A stretch of DNA of 64,000 bases from Allostella sp. ATCC 35155 (GTDB lineage Bacteria > Pseudomonadota > Alphaproteobacteria > ATCC43930 > Allostellaceae), in assembly GCA_006738865.1 (NCBI GenBank), contig AP019701.1:1732001-1796000 (forward strand), in the 5' to 3' direction. Shown here piece by piece: positions 1 to 11,203 of this stretch. The stretch's first letter is position 1, and the number at the start of each line of letters is the position of its first letter. The translations under genes and the position numbers were made by a program. The notes below the pieces were generated by a model, which had not been told where the DNA came from, ran no database searches, and saw nothing but the letters and a program-made list of their open reading frames with translations.

Positions 1-195
1 CACCTCGACCGGGTAGTATCGGCCGAGGGCGGACAGGATCTGCCCGGTGCCGTCGACGCTCTCGTTGTCGTAGATGCAGAAGTGCTCGACGCCGGCCAGC
101 AGGTGGAAGGCGACCCATTCGAGGACGTAGCGGGCCTCGTCGCGGGCGATCGTGCAGATGGCGAGCGTACCGCTGCGGCTGTCGGGGTGATTCAT
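1..195 (-). CDS. Glycosyltransferase, GT-A/Glyco_tranf_2_4-like (N-terminal part, runs off left edge)
   Basis: Only the first 65 residues are in the window. The start is the ATG at 195 and the frame is open to the edge. The segment ICTIARDE, then EWVAFHLLAGVEHF and YDNESVDGT, matches the nucleotide-sugar-binding start of the glycosyltransferase family 2/GT92-like proteins and closely resembles the central part of the gene at 2698-3912 (AIAKNERPYIEEWIAHH, YDNDSSDGT). Unlike the two upstream paralogues it has no N-terminal beta-rich module and begins directly with the catalytic fold. It lies 25 bases downstream of the FkbM methyltransferase on the same strand, so it is probably the fourth gene of the operon. 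Sugar donor and acceptor cannot be read from the sequence. Confidence 0.8.
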   Translation of the reverse strand, partial: MNHPDSRSGTLAICTIARDEARYVLEWVAFHLLAGVEHFCIYDNESVDGTGQILSALGRYYPVEV

Positions 196-220
196 CAGAG
201 GTTCAGTCGGCCCCAAAGGT

Positions 221-961
221 TCAATCGGCCCCGGGAGATTCCAGCCGGGCATGGGCATCGAGCCAGCCGCTGACAAGAAACTCCTGCCGTCGTCGCAGAT
301 CGAGAAATGCAGCCGCGAAGGCGGTGGCCTCGTCGAGGGAAAGCCATTCCCGCCCGGGGCTCTCGCGACCGAACGGCCCGCTTGCGTCCTTCCAGGCGGT
401 CGTGGGGACGAAGCGGCCTTCGAGCGGCGGGTTCGGAAGGCGCACTTTCCACAGCATCGTCTGGTTGACCAGCTTGAAGGAGCGATATCCCGCCGCTGCA
501 AGCGCGGCGAGACCCGACCCATCGTGCAGCTCGAGCGATACATAGCGGGGAAGTTCAGCCTGTCCCGCGAGCGTCGCGGCGGCCAGTGCGTCGTAGCCTT
601 CGATATCGATCTTGGCGAAGTAGGGGACGCCGTGACGGGCGAAAAGGGTCGGCAGGGTTACCGCCTCGACCTCCAGAGGCGAGACGACAGCGCCGGCGCC
701 GGCACCCCAGTGCGGCCGCAGCGAACCCCAGGCAGGTTGCTGCCGATTGCAGAAGAATGTCTGGCGCCCATCGCGATCGGACACGGCGCACGGAAGGATC
801 GTCAGGCGCCCGTCCGCAATCTCCGGAGCGAACGCTTCGCGGGCGATGGCTGCGGTCGCCGGGTCGGCCTCGATCGCGATGACCCGGAAGCCCTTTGCCA
901 GATAGAAGCGCGTGTCGGCCCCATCCGCCATGCCGACGTCGAATACGAGATCCCGATGCAT
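221..961 (-). CDS. FkbM family SAM-dependent methyltransferase
   Basis: 246 residues, the usual size of a stand-alone FkbM methyltransferase. The N-terminus has the SAM-binding loop (VFDVGMADGADTRFYLAKG, residues about 6-24), followed by the acidic strand end IAIEADP. The family hallmark KIDIEGYDAL is present near residue 145. FkbM enzymes O-methylate sugars or other small hydroxylated groups, often on polysaccharides or glycolipids. Here it sits between glycosyltransferases, so capping or decoration of a surface glycan is likely but inferred. There are 186 bases between it and the upstream glycosyltransferase with no convincing extra gene. The acceptor is unknown. Confidence 0.88.
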   Translation of the reverse strand: MHRDLVFDVGMADGADTRFYLAKGFRVIAIEADPATAAIAREAFAPEIADGRLTILPCAVSDRDGRQTFFCNRQQPAWGSLRPHWGAGAGAVVSPLEVEAVTLPTLFARHGVPYFAKIDIEGYDALAAATLAGQAELPRYVSLELHDGSGLAALAAAGYRSFKLVNQTMLWKVRLPNPPLEGRFVPTTAWKDASGPFGRESPGREWLSLDEATAFAAAFLDLRRRQEFLVSGWLDAHARLESPGAD

Positions 962-1147
962 GGAGGCTCTGCCTGTGACCGCCGAGGGCTGGGCTATTCT
1001 ATGTCGCCGGTGTGACGAATCGCCAGCCGGGCGAGCGGCCCGGTGCGCCGGCCAGTCGCACTCCGGCCGGTACGGCAGGCGGTGACGGAGGAGTCGCTGC
1101 CAGGTTTCGGTGGCCGGGCAACGCCCTGTTGCCCCTGCGGGAGACCT

Positions 1148-2707
1148 TCAGACGATCCGCATGGGGCGGTCTACGGCGGTCCAGACGACGCCCAATTCGG
1201 ACACCACGCCAGAACGAATGCGGTACCGGCCGAGCGGTATGGACCGAACGTCGAGCACGACATCGAACCCGGAACGTCGCGTCACGGTCTCTGAAAGCCC
1301 TGGGAAATGCTGGACGATATCCGGCCTCGACCGGCTGTCGTCGACGACGACCAGATAGTCGAATATCGAAGGATGGTCGGCCGAATGCAGGCGTATGAGG
1401 CGCTCCTGGTCCGGCCGACCGTTCGCATCGAACAACCAGCCTGCGAGCCGCAACGGTGTCGCCGCAGATACCTTGATCTCGCCCTCCGACCTCGGGGGAT
1501 GATCGATCGCTCCGTGGGCACGCCTGCCGCTCGACCCGGCCATCGCTTCCCAGAGCCGCGTCGGGATCGGCACCAGTGCGGGCCTTGGCCGGTGCAATAG
1601 CGGGGTTGCGGCCCGGGTCGCGCAGGCCCGTTCGGGAAACAGTTGCCGCAGCCAGTGAAGCATGGGCCCGCGGAACCGCCGGATCGCGATGTCGTGCTCG
1701 GGCGCCAGGTCATAGGCCTGTGCGGGCCGGGTCGAGCTGCGACCCGACGAGGGGCCGGCCGGCGGATCGGGGAGGTATCGGTTGATCTGTCCCCAGCGAA
1801 AGGTCGGCGGTCGTGCGGAAAGGCCATGCCCGATCGGACGACGCAGTTCGTCCACGAGTGCCCCGGCTTCGAGCCGGGCGAGATGGCCATCGAACGAGGC
1901 CACCGCCCAAGGGCGAGCGATGATTCCACCGGGCCCGGTGCCGGTGGCGAAACGAGCGCGATCGGTCAGCAGGCGGTCGTCGTCCGGACCCGACGCGAGA
2001 CTCCGGAACACCTTCCGGCACAGCGACAGCGCTGCGACATCGGAAAAGCGGGCAAGCAGCTGCGGGATGTCGTTGTCGGCGAGCGGCACGATGAACTCGT
2101 CGATGTCGAGAAAGATGAGCCAGTTCGCGCGACCGGCCACGGCAGCGATCATGCCGGTCTCGGCCGGAACCCGGTGCCGATCCCCGCAGGATATCGGCGA
2201 TCGACTGAGGGGAACGACCTCGACCAGTCCGTCGATGTTCCGGTTGCGACTCAGCCTTGCTCCTGGACCATCGGCGACGGCTGCGTCGCAGACGACGAAT
2301 CGATCGACACCGAGCGCTCGATGATGCGCGATCCATTCCTCGATGCCGGGCGCGGCGTCGCGCGCGACCGCGATGACGGTTATCCCGCCAGGATCGGCAC
2401 GGCCGTTCCGCCGACGGCGAGCCCTCGGCCGTGTCGGTGAGCCCGGAACATCGGCGCCGTCGGCGGTGGTGACGCGAAGCTCCTGTGCTGCGGTCGGAAC
2501 GAGATCGACGAACGCGAAGCCGTGCCGGCCGTCCCCGATCCCGGCCTGCTCCAGATCGGGCCTTGCCCGATTGGCAAGGGTCCGTCCCGCCAATCGGCCG
2601 TCGATCCAGAGAAACACCTCCAGCCGGCGCATCGGCCGTTCCGCATCGCGGGCCCATCCCGCGATACACCCTTCCTCGATGGTCTCGATCTGGCCGCTTA
2701 CGGACAT
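1148..2707 (-). CDS. Three-part glycosyltransferase (Glyco_tranf_2_4 family) with N-terminal GIGDGRH module
   Basis: 519 residues. Residues 1-90 form a beta-rich module with the motif DLEQAGIGDGRHGFAF that is shared with the next gene upstream. Residues about 108-330 are the catalytic domain: VIAVARD, EEWIAHHRALGVDRF and a D-x-D-type metal site LDIDEF (Asp201/Asp203). Residues about 430-519 are an additional beta-rich C-terminal domain that the neighbour lacks. The start ATG at 2707 overlaps the end of the upstream gene by 10 bases, so the two are translationally coupled. Compared with the neighbour, the YDNDSSDGT loop is altered to CDAAVADGP, which may change donor binding. Probably transfers a sugar during assembly of a surface polysaccharide; substrates unknown. 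Confidence 0.82.
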   Translation of the reverse strand: MSVSGQIETIEEGCIAGWARDAERPMRRLEVFLWIDGRLAGRTLANRARPDLEQAGIGDGRHGFAFVDLVPTAAQELRVTTADGADVPGSPTRPRARRRRNGRADPGGITVIAVARDAAPGIEEWIAHHRALGVDRFVVCDAAVADGPGARLSRNRNIDGLVEVVPLSRSPISCGDRHRVPAETGMIAAVAGRANWLIFLDIDEFIVPLADNDIPQLLARFSDVAALSLCRKVFRSLASGPDDDRLLTDRARFATGTGPGGIIARPWAVASFDGHLARLEAGALVDELRRPIGHGLSARPPTFRWGQINRYLPDPPAGPSSGRSSTRPAQAYDLAPEHDIAIRRFRGPMLHWLRQLFPERACATRAATPLLHRPRPALVPIPTRLWEAMAGSSGRRAHGAIDHPPRSEGEIKVSAATPLRLAGWLFDANGRPDQERLIRLHSADHPSIFDYLVVVDDSRSRPDIVQHFPGLSETVTRRSGFDVVLDVRSIPLGRYRIRSGVVSELGVVWTAVDRPMRIV

Positions 2708-3912
2708 GCCGCGTCAGCGCCCTGGCGCCCTCCGAGCACGCCTGCTGCCCGCCATTGTTCGAGCGCATCGGGAAAGAGCTGCGCCATGCTCTCGAGCGTC
2801 CCGGGCCAATGACGGGCGACCGTATCCTCTCTCGCCTCGGTAACGTCGTGCCGGGCAAAATCCCGCTCGAGCCGGATGGCGGCTGGCCCGTGGGGCCGGT
2901 CGGACCTGCCGCGCTGCCGCTTGCGGAGCCACTCGGGCCACGACTTCGAGAAGTAGTGGTTGATCTGGGCGTGCCGATAGCTGGGATGAACCAGATGGCT
3001 CAAGTCCGGTATGGGGCGCCGCAATTCGTCAGCGGCAAGACCGTCGAACAGGGCAGATGCGTGGATTCCGATCCGCTCGATCCGGTCGAGCCGACTGATG
3101 CTCTTCGCAAGACGCGCGGGACCGGCATATCGGAACCGCCGCGTCACCGGTCCCGGTTCGAAGCGATCGAGCCCACCGCTACCGAAGAGGCGCCAGCAGA
3201 TGGCGAGCGCCGGGACGTCCACATAGCGCGCCAGGAGTTGGTGCACGCTGTGATCGTGGCGAAGGACGAGAAACTCATCAAGGTCGAGAACCGCGACCCA
3301 GCCGCGGCGACCCAGCCGCATCAGCGCGTCGTCATAGGCCGCCCGCTGCGGCGCCTTGTCGGGCCCGTATGCCGCAAGCGGCCAGTCCACGACCTCCACC
3401 AGTCCGGCAAGGCGCGAATTGTTCCGCAGGATCTCCCCGGTCCCGTCGCTGCTGTCATTGTCGTAGACGACGAAGCGGCGGAATCCGAGGGCATGGTGGT
3501 GGGCGATCCACTCCTCGATATAGGGCCGCTCGTTCTTCGCGATCGCGAGCAGCGTGACCTCCGCGGTTTCGGAATCGGAGTTGCGCTCCAGCGGCAGCAG
3601 CCGCGCTCCGTCGACCTGGAAAGTCTGGGGTGAGCCGACAAGCTGATGGCCCGACGCATCCACTATGCGCACGACGTGCGGACGACCGTCCGCGAACTGT
3701 GCCGGAACGGCGACGGAAAACGCATGGCGTCCATCTCCGATGCCGGCTCGCTCGAGGTCGATGCGGTGCTGGTCGGCCAGGAGGCGCCGGTGGAAGCGCC
3801 CGTCGAACCAGACGAACAACTCGATTCGACGATGCGGATCGGCCGGATCGCGCGCCCAGCCCAGTATTCGTCCGGCGACGATCGCGGGATGAAGATGACC
3901 CTGAAACGACAT
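2698..3912 (-). CDS. Two-part glycosyltransferase (Glyco_tranf_2_4 family), first gene of polysaccharide operon
   Basis: 404 residues. Residues 1-95 are a beta-rich module (DLERAGIGDGRHAFSV) like that of the downstream paralogue. The catalytic part starts near residue 120 with LLAIAKNERPYIEEWIAHH, followed by YDNDSSDGTGEIL and the acidic metal motif LDLDEF (Asp210/Asp212). The C-terminal third is rich in Arg/His and contains HAQINHYFSKS, a pattern common in these enzymes. It is the first gene of the minus-strand operon running to the left edge; a sigma-70-like promoter lies at 3968-3997. It presumably adds a sugar to a lipid- or protein-linked glycan in the cytoplasm; donor and acceptor are not predictable. 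Confidence 0.85.
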   Translation of the reverse strand: MSFQGHLHPAIVAGRILGWARDPADPHRRIELFVWFDGRFHRRLLADQHRIDLERAGIGDGRHAFSVAVPAQFADGRPHVVRIVDASGHQLVGSPQTFQVDGARLLPLERNSDSETAEVTLLAIAKNERPYIEEWIAHHHALGFRRFVVYDNDSSDGTGEILRNNSRLAGLVEVVDWPLAAYGPDKAPQRAAYDDALMRLGRRGWVAVLDLDEFLVLRHDHSVHQLLARYVDVPALAICWRLFGSGGLDRFEPGPVTRRFRYAGPARLAKSISRLDRIERIGIHASALFDGLAADELRRPIPDLSHLVHPSYRHAQINHYFSKSWPEWLRKRQRGRSDRPHGPAAIRLERDFARHDVTEAREDTVARHWPGTLESMAQLFPDALEQWRAAGVLGGRQGADAACP

Positions 3913-3967
3913 CGCGGAACCATCCGATGGCCGGGTCGCCGAGGTGGAAATTCCCGCGTCCCTCCAT

Positions 3968-3997
3968 CTTATAACGTTCGCATCCGCGTCCCGGCAA
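3968..3997 (-). promoter_or_regulatory. Candidate sigma-70-type promoter for the glycosyltransferase operon
   Basis: Read on the minus strand: TTGCCG (3997-3992), an 18-base spacer, then TATAAG (3973-3968). This gives four of six and five of six matches to the consensus boxes, inside an AT-richer patch of an otherwise GC-rich region. Initiation would fall near 3961, about 50 bases upstream of the ATG at 3912. Confidence 0.45.
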
Positions 3998-4029
3998 CCG
4001 CCCGGTTCGATGGCACGCGTCGTCCCGTA

Positions 4030-4698
4030 TCACGCGTCCTTCAGGCAGGCGACCGCCTCTGCGCCGATCTGGTCGCTGCGCCGGTCGATGGTGGCGGCGC
4101 GCCGCTGGATGTAGGCCGTCGGCCGGGCGGCGTTCCAGCGGCGCGGGTTCGGCAGGACGGCGGCGAGGCGGGCGGCCTCCGTCCGGGAGAGACGCGCGGC
4201 CGGCTTGTCGAAATGCCGCCGCGCCGCCGCTTCCGCGCCGAAGACGCCGTCGCCCCACTCGGCGATGCCGAGATAGACCTCCATCACGCGGCGCTTGGGC
4301 CAGGCGGCGTCGATCGCGAGGGCGAGCGGCGCCTCCAGCGCCTTGCGGAACCAGCCGCCGCCCGGCCACAGGAAGAGGTTGCGCGCGACCTGCATGGTGA
4401 TCGTGCTGGCGCCGCGCAGGCGTCCGGTCTCCTCGTGCTCGTCGAGCGCGTCCTGGACGGCGGCGAAGTCGATGCCGCCATGGGTACAGAAACGGTTGTC
4501 CTCCGACGCGATCACCGCGCGCGGCAGGGCCGGGGCGACGGCCTCCAGCGCGACCGGCCGATGGTCGATCGCCGCACCGCCGACCCAGCGGATGACCATC
4601 AGGGGCGTGACCGGCGGGTCGATCCAGCGATAGGCCACCGTCGCCAGCAACGGAATCGCGGCCAGGACCACGAGGATCCGCAGGAGGACGGTCAGCAT
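4030..4698 (-). CDS. mtgA: Monofunctional biosynthetic peptidoglycan transglycosylase
   Basis: 222 residues, the normal length for MtgA. An N-terminal membrane anchor (residues about 3-25) is followed by the GT51 glycosyltransferase domain. Motif 1, with the catalytic glutamate, is seen as ASEDNRFCTHGGIDF; motif 2 as GASTITMQVARNLFL; later motifs include KRRVMEVYLGIAEWG and LPNPRRW. No transpeptidase domain follows. The enzyme polymerises lipid II into glycan strands at the outer face of the inner membrane. It lies 28 bases downstream of the small DUF3096-like gene on the same strand and may be co-transcribed with it. Confidence 0.95.
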   Translation of the reverse strand: MLTVLLRILVVLAAIPLLATVAYRWIDPPVTPLMVIRWVGGAAIDHRPVALEAVAPALPRAVIASEDNRFCTHGGIDFAAVQDALDEHEETGRLRGASTITMQVARNLFLWPGGGWFRKALEAPLALAIDAAWPKRRVMEVYLGIAEWGDGVFGAEAAARRHFDKPAARLSRTEAARLAAVLPNPRRWNAARPTAYIQRRAATIDRRSDQIGAEAVACLKDA

Positions 4699-4726
4699 TT
4701 CGCCGCCGCCCGGCCGCCGGTCACCA

Positions 4727-4876
4727 TCAGAAGTGGTGGGACAGGCCCATCACGCCGACCACGATGAGATAGGTGGCGACGGCATAGTTGAGGATCCGCG
4801 GGAAGATCAGGATCAGGATGCCGAGGATCAGCGCCAGCAGCGGCTGGAAGGTGATCATGTCGATCGACAGGTTCAT
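4727..4876 (-). CDS. DUF3096-like small membrane protein (49 aa)
   Basis: A 49-residue frame starting at the ATG at 4876 and stopping at 4727. The protein is almost entirely two hydrophobic segments (PLLALILGILILIFPRIL and YAVATYLIVVGVMGL) joined by a short NYA turn. This is the pattern of the DUF3096 family of tiny inner-membrane proteins, which have no known function. The P-R-x-L-N-Y element between the helices is, from memory, the conserved core of the family. It is immediately upstream of mtgA, suggesting co-expression. The frame is too short for many gene callers. Confidence 0.75.
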   Translation of the reverse strand: MNLSIDMITFQPLLALILGILILIFPRILNYAVATYLIVVGVMGLSHHF

Positions 4877-4939
4877 GGACTGCTTGCCCCTCCATCGGGC
4901 GATCGCTGGAACGCCGGCCGCGGCGCCTGGTTCCGCCGG

Positions 4940-5956
4940 TCACGCGGGAACCGGTTCGGCCGCGCGGTCGGCCGCATGGTGGAAGTTGGCGCGCTGATAG
5001 GTCTCCATGAACTCGCCATAGCTCGTCGTCGGATGCCGGCGCGGGTGGTCCGCGTCGACCATCGTCGGCACCGGCTCGATCGGCCAGTCGCGGGCGCAGT
5101 CGAAGAAGAAGGGAATGGCGTAGCGCTCGCCGCCGCTGCGGTTCAGCACCCGGTGCGGCGTCGCGAGGAAGCGGCCGTTGGTCCACAGCCGCAGCAGGTT
5201 GCCGCCATTGACGAGGAAGGCGCCCGCCGGTGCCGGCGCGTCGATCCAGCGCCCGTCCGGCAGGCGCAGCGACAGGCCCGGGATGCGGTTCTGGGCGAGG
5301 AGGGTGAGGAAGCTGGTGTCGGTGTGCGGCGCCAGCCCCCATTCCCGCCCGTCGCCCTCGATCCCGTCCGGGATCGGCTCGGCCGGCGGATAGTGGCTCA
5401 TGCGCAGGGTGAACATGGCGTCGGCGAAGGCGGCGTCGAACCAGCCGGCCGGCAGGCCGAGGGCTGCGGCATAGACCGGCAGCAGCCGGCGCGCGAGCCC
5501 CTCCATGGCCGCGCAATAGGCGAGGATGGTGTCGCGGAAGCCGGGCAGGAGGGACGGGTCCGGCCAATGGTTCAATCCGCGGAAACGCTTGCCGGCGACG
5601 ACGTCGGGATGGTCCGGCGCCAGCTCGCGCTTGAAGAAGACGGCGGCGTTGGCGTTGGGGCGGCGATTCTCCGACAGCGCGTTGACCCGGGTCGTCGCGC
5701 CGCGCATCGGCATGTAGCCGATGTTGTGGCGGTCGATCGCGAGCGCCGCCTTGGCCGCGTCGGGCAGGGCATGAAAGCGCCGCGCGGCCGCGAACGCATC
5801 GTCGACCAGCGGCTGGGCGACGCCGTGATTGACGACGAAGTAGAACCCCACCGTCGTGAAGGCGCGCGCCAGCTCGGCGCCGAGCGCCTCGCGGGCGCCC
5901 GGGCGGCCGGCGAGGAGCGGGCCGAGGTCGAGAACGGGGATGGTGTCGTCGGTCAT
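4940..5956 (-). CDS. Isopenicillin N synthase-like 2-oxoglutarate/Fe(II) oxygenase
   Basis: 338 residues, typical of the IPNS-like oxygenase family. The N-terminal DIOX_N part begins IPVLDLGPLLAG and contains GFYFVVNHGV. The catalytic jelly roll has the iron ligands His211 and Asp213 (APHTDTSFLTLL) and His268 (TPHRVLN). Arg278 (ERYAIPFFF) is the expected 2-oxoglutarate anchor, although the usual Ser two residues later is Ala. Members hydroxylate or desaturate small molecules; in bacteria the substrate is usually unknown. It is transcribed divergently from the SDR at 6082 across 125 bases containing 16-base direct repeats, hinting at shared control and possibly a shared pathway. Confidence 0.88.
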   Translation of the reverse strand: MTDDTIPVLDLGPLLAGRPGAREALGAELARAFTTVGFYFVVNHGVAQPLVDDAFAAARRFHALPDAAKAALAIDRHNIGYMPMRGATTRVNALSENRRPNANAAVFFKRELAPDHPDVVAGKRFRGLNHWPDPSLLPGFRDTILAYCAAMEGLARRLLPVYAAALGLPAGWFDAAFADAMFTLRMSHYPPAEPIPDGIEGDGREWGLAPHTDTSFLTLLAQNRIPGLSLRLPDGRWIDAPAPAGAFLVNGGNLLRLWTNGRFLATPHRVLNRSGGERYAIPFFFDCARDWPIEPVPTMVDADHPRRHPTTSYGEFMETYQRANFHHAADRAAEPVPA

Positions 5957-5976
5957 GGCGGCCTCCCGCGCGTCGT

Positions 5977-6006
5977 CCGGGGCGCATGTTGCCCGGGGCG
6001 CATGTT
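5977..6006. repeat. Tandem 14-bp direct repeats in the oxygenase/SDR divergent promoter region
   Basis: CCGGGGCGCATGTT occurs at 5977-5990 and again exactly at 5993-6006. A third partial copy (CCGGGG) starts at 6010, so the period is 16-17 bases. The repeats lie between the two divergent start codons at 5956 and 6082. Such iterated sites are typical of regulator binding, but slippage duplication is equally possible. Confidence 0.55.
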
Positions 6007-6081
6007 TGTCCGGGGACTGTAGCGGCCGGGGCCGGCCGCGTTAAGCTCCCGCCCGAGCGGGCAGGAGCCAAGGAGAGAACG

Positions 6082-6834
6082 ATGCGGCTGGCGGATCGAC
6101 GGGTGCTGGTGACGGGGGCGGCGTCCGGCATCGGACGTGCGACGGCGGAACTCTTCGCAGCGGAGGGGGCCAGGGTCGCGCTTCTCGACCGCGACCGGGA
6201 GGGGGCGGAAGCGGTCGCGGCGGCGCTGGGGCCGGCGGCTGCGGCCATCGCGTGCGACGTCGCCGACGGCGCGTCCGTCCGCGCGGCGGTGGACGAGGCG
6301 GCCGGGCGGCTCGGTGGTCTCGACGGCGTGGTGAACAGCGCCGGCATCACCATCTTCGGCGCCTTCGAGGAGGTACGCGAGGCGGACTGGAACCTCCAGC
6401 TGGCGATCAACCTGACCGGCCCCTTCCATGTCTGCCGGGCGGCGGTGCCGCATCTCAAGGCCGCGGGCGGCGGCACCATCGTCAACATCGCGTCGGGCGC
6501 CGGCCTGCGGCCGCTCGGCGATGCGTCGGCCTATTGCACGACCAAGGCGGGCCTCATCATGTTCGGCAAGGCGCTGGCGATCGACCTCGCGCCGGCCGGC
6601 ATCCGCGTCAACGCGATCTGCCCCGGCATCGTCGACACGCCGATGGCGTGGGGGCTGATTGACGCCGAGCCCGACCGCCAGGCCGCCATCGAGCGCATCC
6701 TCGACCGCTACGTCATCCGCCGCTTCGGCAAGGCGGCGGAAATGGCGGCCGCCGCCCTGTTCCTGACATCCGGGGAGTCCGGATTCGTGACCGGCATCGC
6801 CCTGCCGGTCGACGGCGGCCGCTCGTTCCACTGA
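6082..6834 (+). CDS. SDR family NAD(P)-dependent oxidoreductase
   Basis: 250 residues, classical short-chain dehydrogenase. The cofactor loop is VTGAASGIGRATAELF (TGxxxGIG). The acidic residue ending strand 2 (LLDRD) favours NAD over NADP. NSAGI replaces NNAG. The catalytic triad is visible as Ser in NIASGAG with Tyr and Lys in YCTTK. The C-terminus has the usual FLTSGESGFVTGIALPVDGG. The ATG at 6082 follows a good ribosome site (AGGAGAG) at 6072-6078. Reduces or oxidises a hydroxyl/keto group; substrate unknown. It is divergent from the oxygenase and converges on the Lin0512 gene only 11 bases downstream. Confidence 0.93.
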   Translation: MRLADRRVLVTGAASGIGRATAELFAAEGARVALLDRDREGAEAVAAALGPAAAAIACDVADGASVRAAVDEAAGRLGGLDGVVNSAGITIFGAFEEVREADWNLQLAINLTGPFHVCRAAVPHLKAAGGGTIVNIASGAGLRPLGDASAYCTTKAGLIMFGKALAIDLAPAGIRVNAICPGIVDTPMAWGLIDAEPDRQAAIERILDRYVIRRFGKAAEMAAAALFLTSGESGFVTGIALPVDGGRSFH

Positions 6835-6845
6835 CGGGGGCGGCG

Positions 6846-8887
<2,042 letters not shown>

Positions 8888-8888
8888 G

Positions 8889-9902
<1,014 letters not shown>

Positions 9903-9903
9903 C

Positions 9904-11178
9904 ATGGGAACCTGGACCGTCAAGCTGCCGGACATCGGCGAGGGCGTCGCCGAGGCCGAACTCGTGGAATGGAACGTCGCGGTCGGGACCCAGGTCGCCG
10001 AGGACCAGGTGCTCGCCAGCGTCATGACCGACAAGGCGGCGGTCGAGATCCCGTCGCCCGTCGCCGGCACCGTCGCCTGGCTGGCGGGCGAAGTCGGCGA
10101 CCGGATCGCGGTCGGATCGCCTCTCGTGCGGTTGGACGTTGCGGGCGACGGGAACACCAAGGGGGATGCGCCGTCGCCATCTGCCGCAGAACCGGCGGCG
10201 GAACCTGGAGCGGCATCCGAACCGCCGCCGGCCGCGGTTCCGCCGACCCGTCCGGCGCCGGAGCCACCACCGCCCGCCCGCGCGTCACCGCCGGCGCCGC
10301 CCCGGCGGACGGGGCAGAAGCCGCTGGCATCCCCGGCCGTGCGGCGGCGGGCTCTGGAAACCGGCGTCGACCTGCGCCAGGTGCGCGGGAGCGGGCCTGC
10401 GGGCCGGATCGGCCATGACGATCTCGACCGCTTCCTCGCCGGTGCCGGCGAGCCGGCCGGCGGCAGCGGGCTGCGCCCGAACGAGACCGTGGAGGAGGTC
10501 AAGGTTGTCGGCCTGCGCCGCCGCATTGCCGAGCGCATGGCCCTCGCCAAGCGGACGATCGCGCACATCACCTATGTCGAGGAGGTCGACGTCTCGGCGC
10601 TGGAGGACCTGCGCGCGGCGCTCAACCGCGAGAAGGTCGAGGGGCGGCCGCGGCTGACGATCCTGCCCTTCCTGGTGCGGGCGATCGTGCGCGCGGTGGC
10701 CGAGCAGCCCGGCCTCAACGCCCACTTCGAGGAGGAGGCGGGGATTATCCGCCGCTTCGGGGCGGTCCATGTCGGCATCGCGGCGCAGACCCCGCAGGGC
10801 CTCGTGGTGCCGGTGCTGCGCCATGCCGAGGCGCGCGACCTGTGGGGCTGCGCGACCGAGATTCAGCGCCTGGGCGACGCCGCCAGGGCGGGAACGGCGA
10901 GCCGCGACGAGCTGTCGGGCTCGACCATCACCATCACCTCGCTGGGCGCGCTCGGCGGCATCGCGACGACGCCCGTGGTCAATCCGCCCGAGGTCGCGAT
11001 CATCGGGGTCAACCGGATGCAGGTGCGGCCGATGTGGGACGGGGCGCAGTTCGTGCCGCGGCGGATGATGAACCTCTCCTCCAGCTTCGATCATCGGGTG
11101 GTGGACGGCTGGGACGCCGCCGTCTTCGTCCAGCGCATCAAGGCGCTGCTCGAGGCGCCGGCGATGATCTTCCTGTGA
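9904..11178 (+). CDS. bkdB: Branched-chain 2-oxoacid dehydrogenase E2 (dihydrolipoyl acyltransferase)
   Basis: 424 residues. A single lipoyl domain (residues 1-80) carries the lipoylated Lys44 in [11 protein letters not shown]. An Ala/Pro-rich swinging linker spans about 85-140. The peripheral subunit-binding domain follows ([18 protein letters not shown] and [15 protein letters not shown], about 142-180). The catalytic acyltransferase domain ends with the active-site His397 and Asp401 in [13 protein letters not shown]2 forms the core of the complex, accepts the branched acyl group on lipoate and passes it to CoA. One lipoyl domain rather than two or three fits BCKDH rather than PDH. Confidence 0.95.
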   Translation: MGTWTVKLPDIGEGVAEAELVEWNVAVGTQVAEDQVLASVMTDKAAVEIPSPVAGTVAWLAGEVGDRIAVGSPLVRLDVAGDGNTKGDAPSPSAAEPAAEPGAASEPPPAAVPPTRPAPEPPPPARASPPAPPRRTGQKPLASPAVRRRALETGVDLRQVRGSGPAGRIGHDDLDRFLAGAGEPAGGSGLRPNETVEEVKVVGLRRRIAERMALAKRTIAHITYVEEVDVSALEDLRAALNREKVEGRPRLTILPFLVRAIVRAVAEQPGLNAHFEEEAGIIRRFGAVHVGIAAQTPQGLVVPVLRHAEARDLWGCATEIQRLGDAARAGTASRDELSGSTITITSLGALGGIATTPVVNPPEVAIIGVNRMQVRPMWDGAQFVPRRMMNLSSSFDHRVVDGWDAAVFVQRIKALLEAPAMIFL

Positions 11179-11203
11179 GGCTTGGGCCGCTGAAGGACCA
11201 CCG

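Noticed and set aside
4692-6488. A 598-codon minus-strand frame spanning the oxygenase and the SDR
   Set aside because: It is a proline/arginine-rich shadow frame; the true oxygenase and DUF3096-like frames lie in other phases with recognisable motifs.
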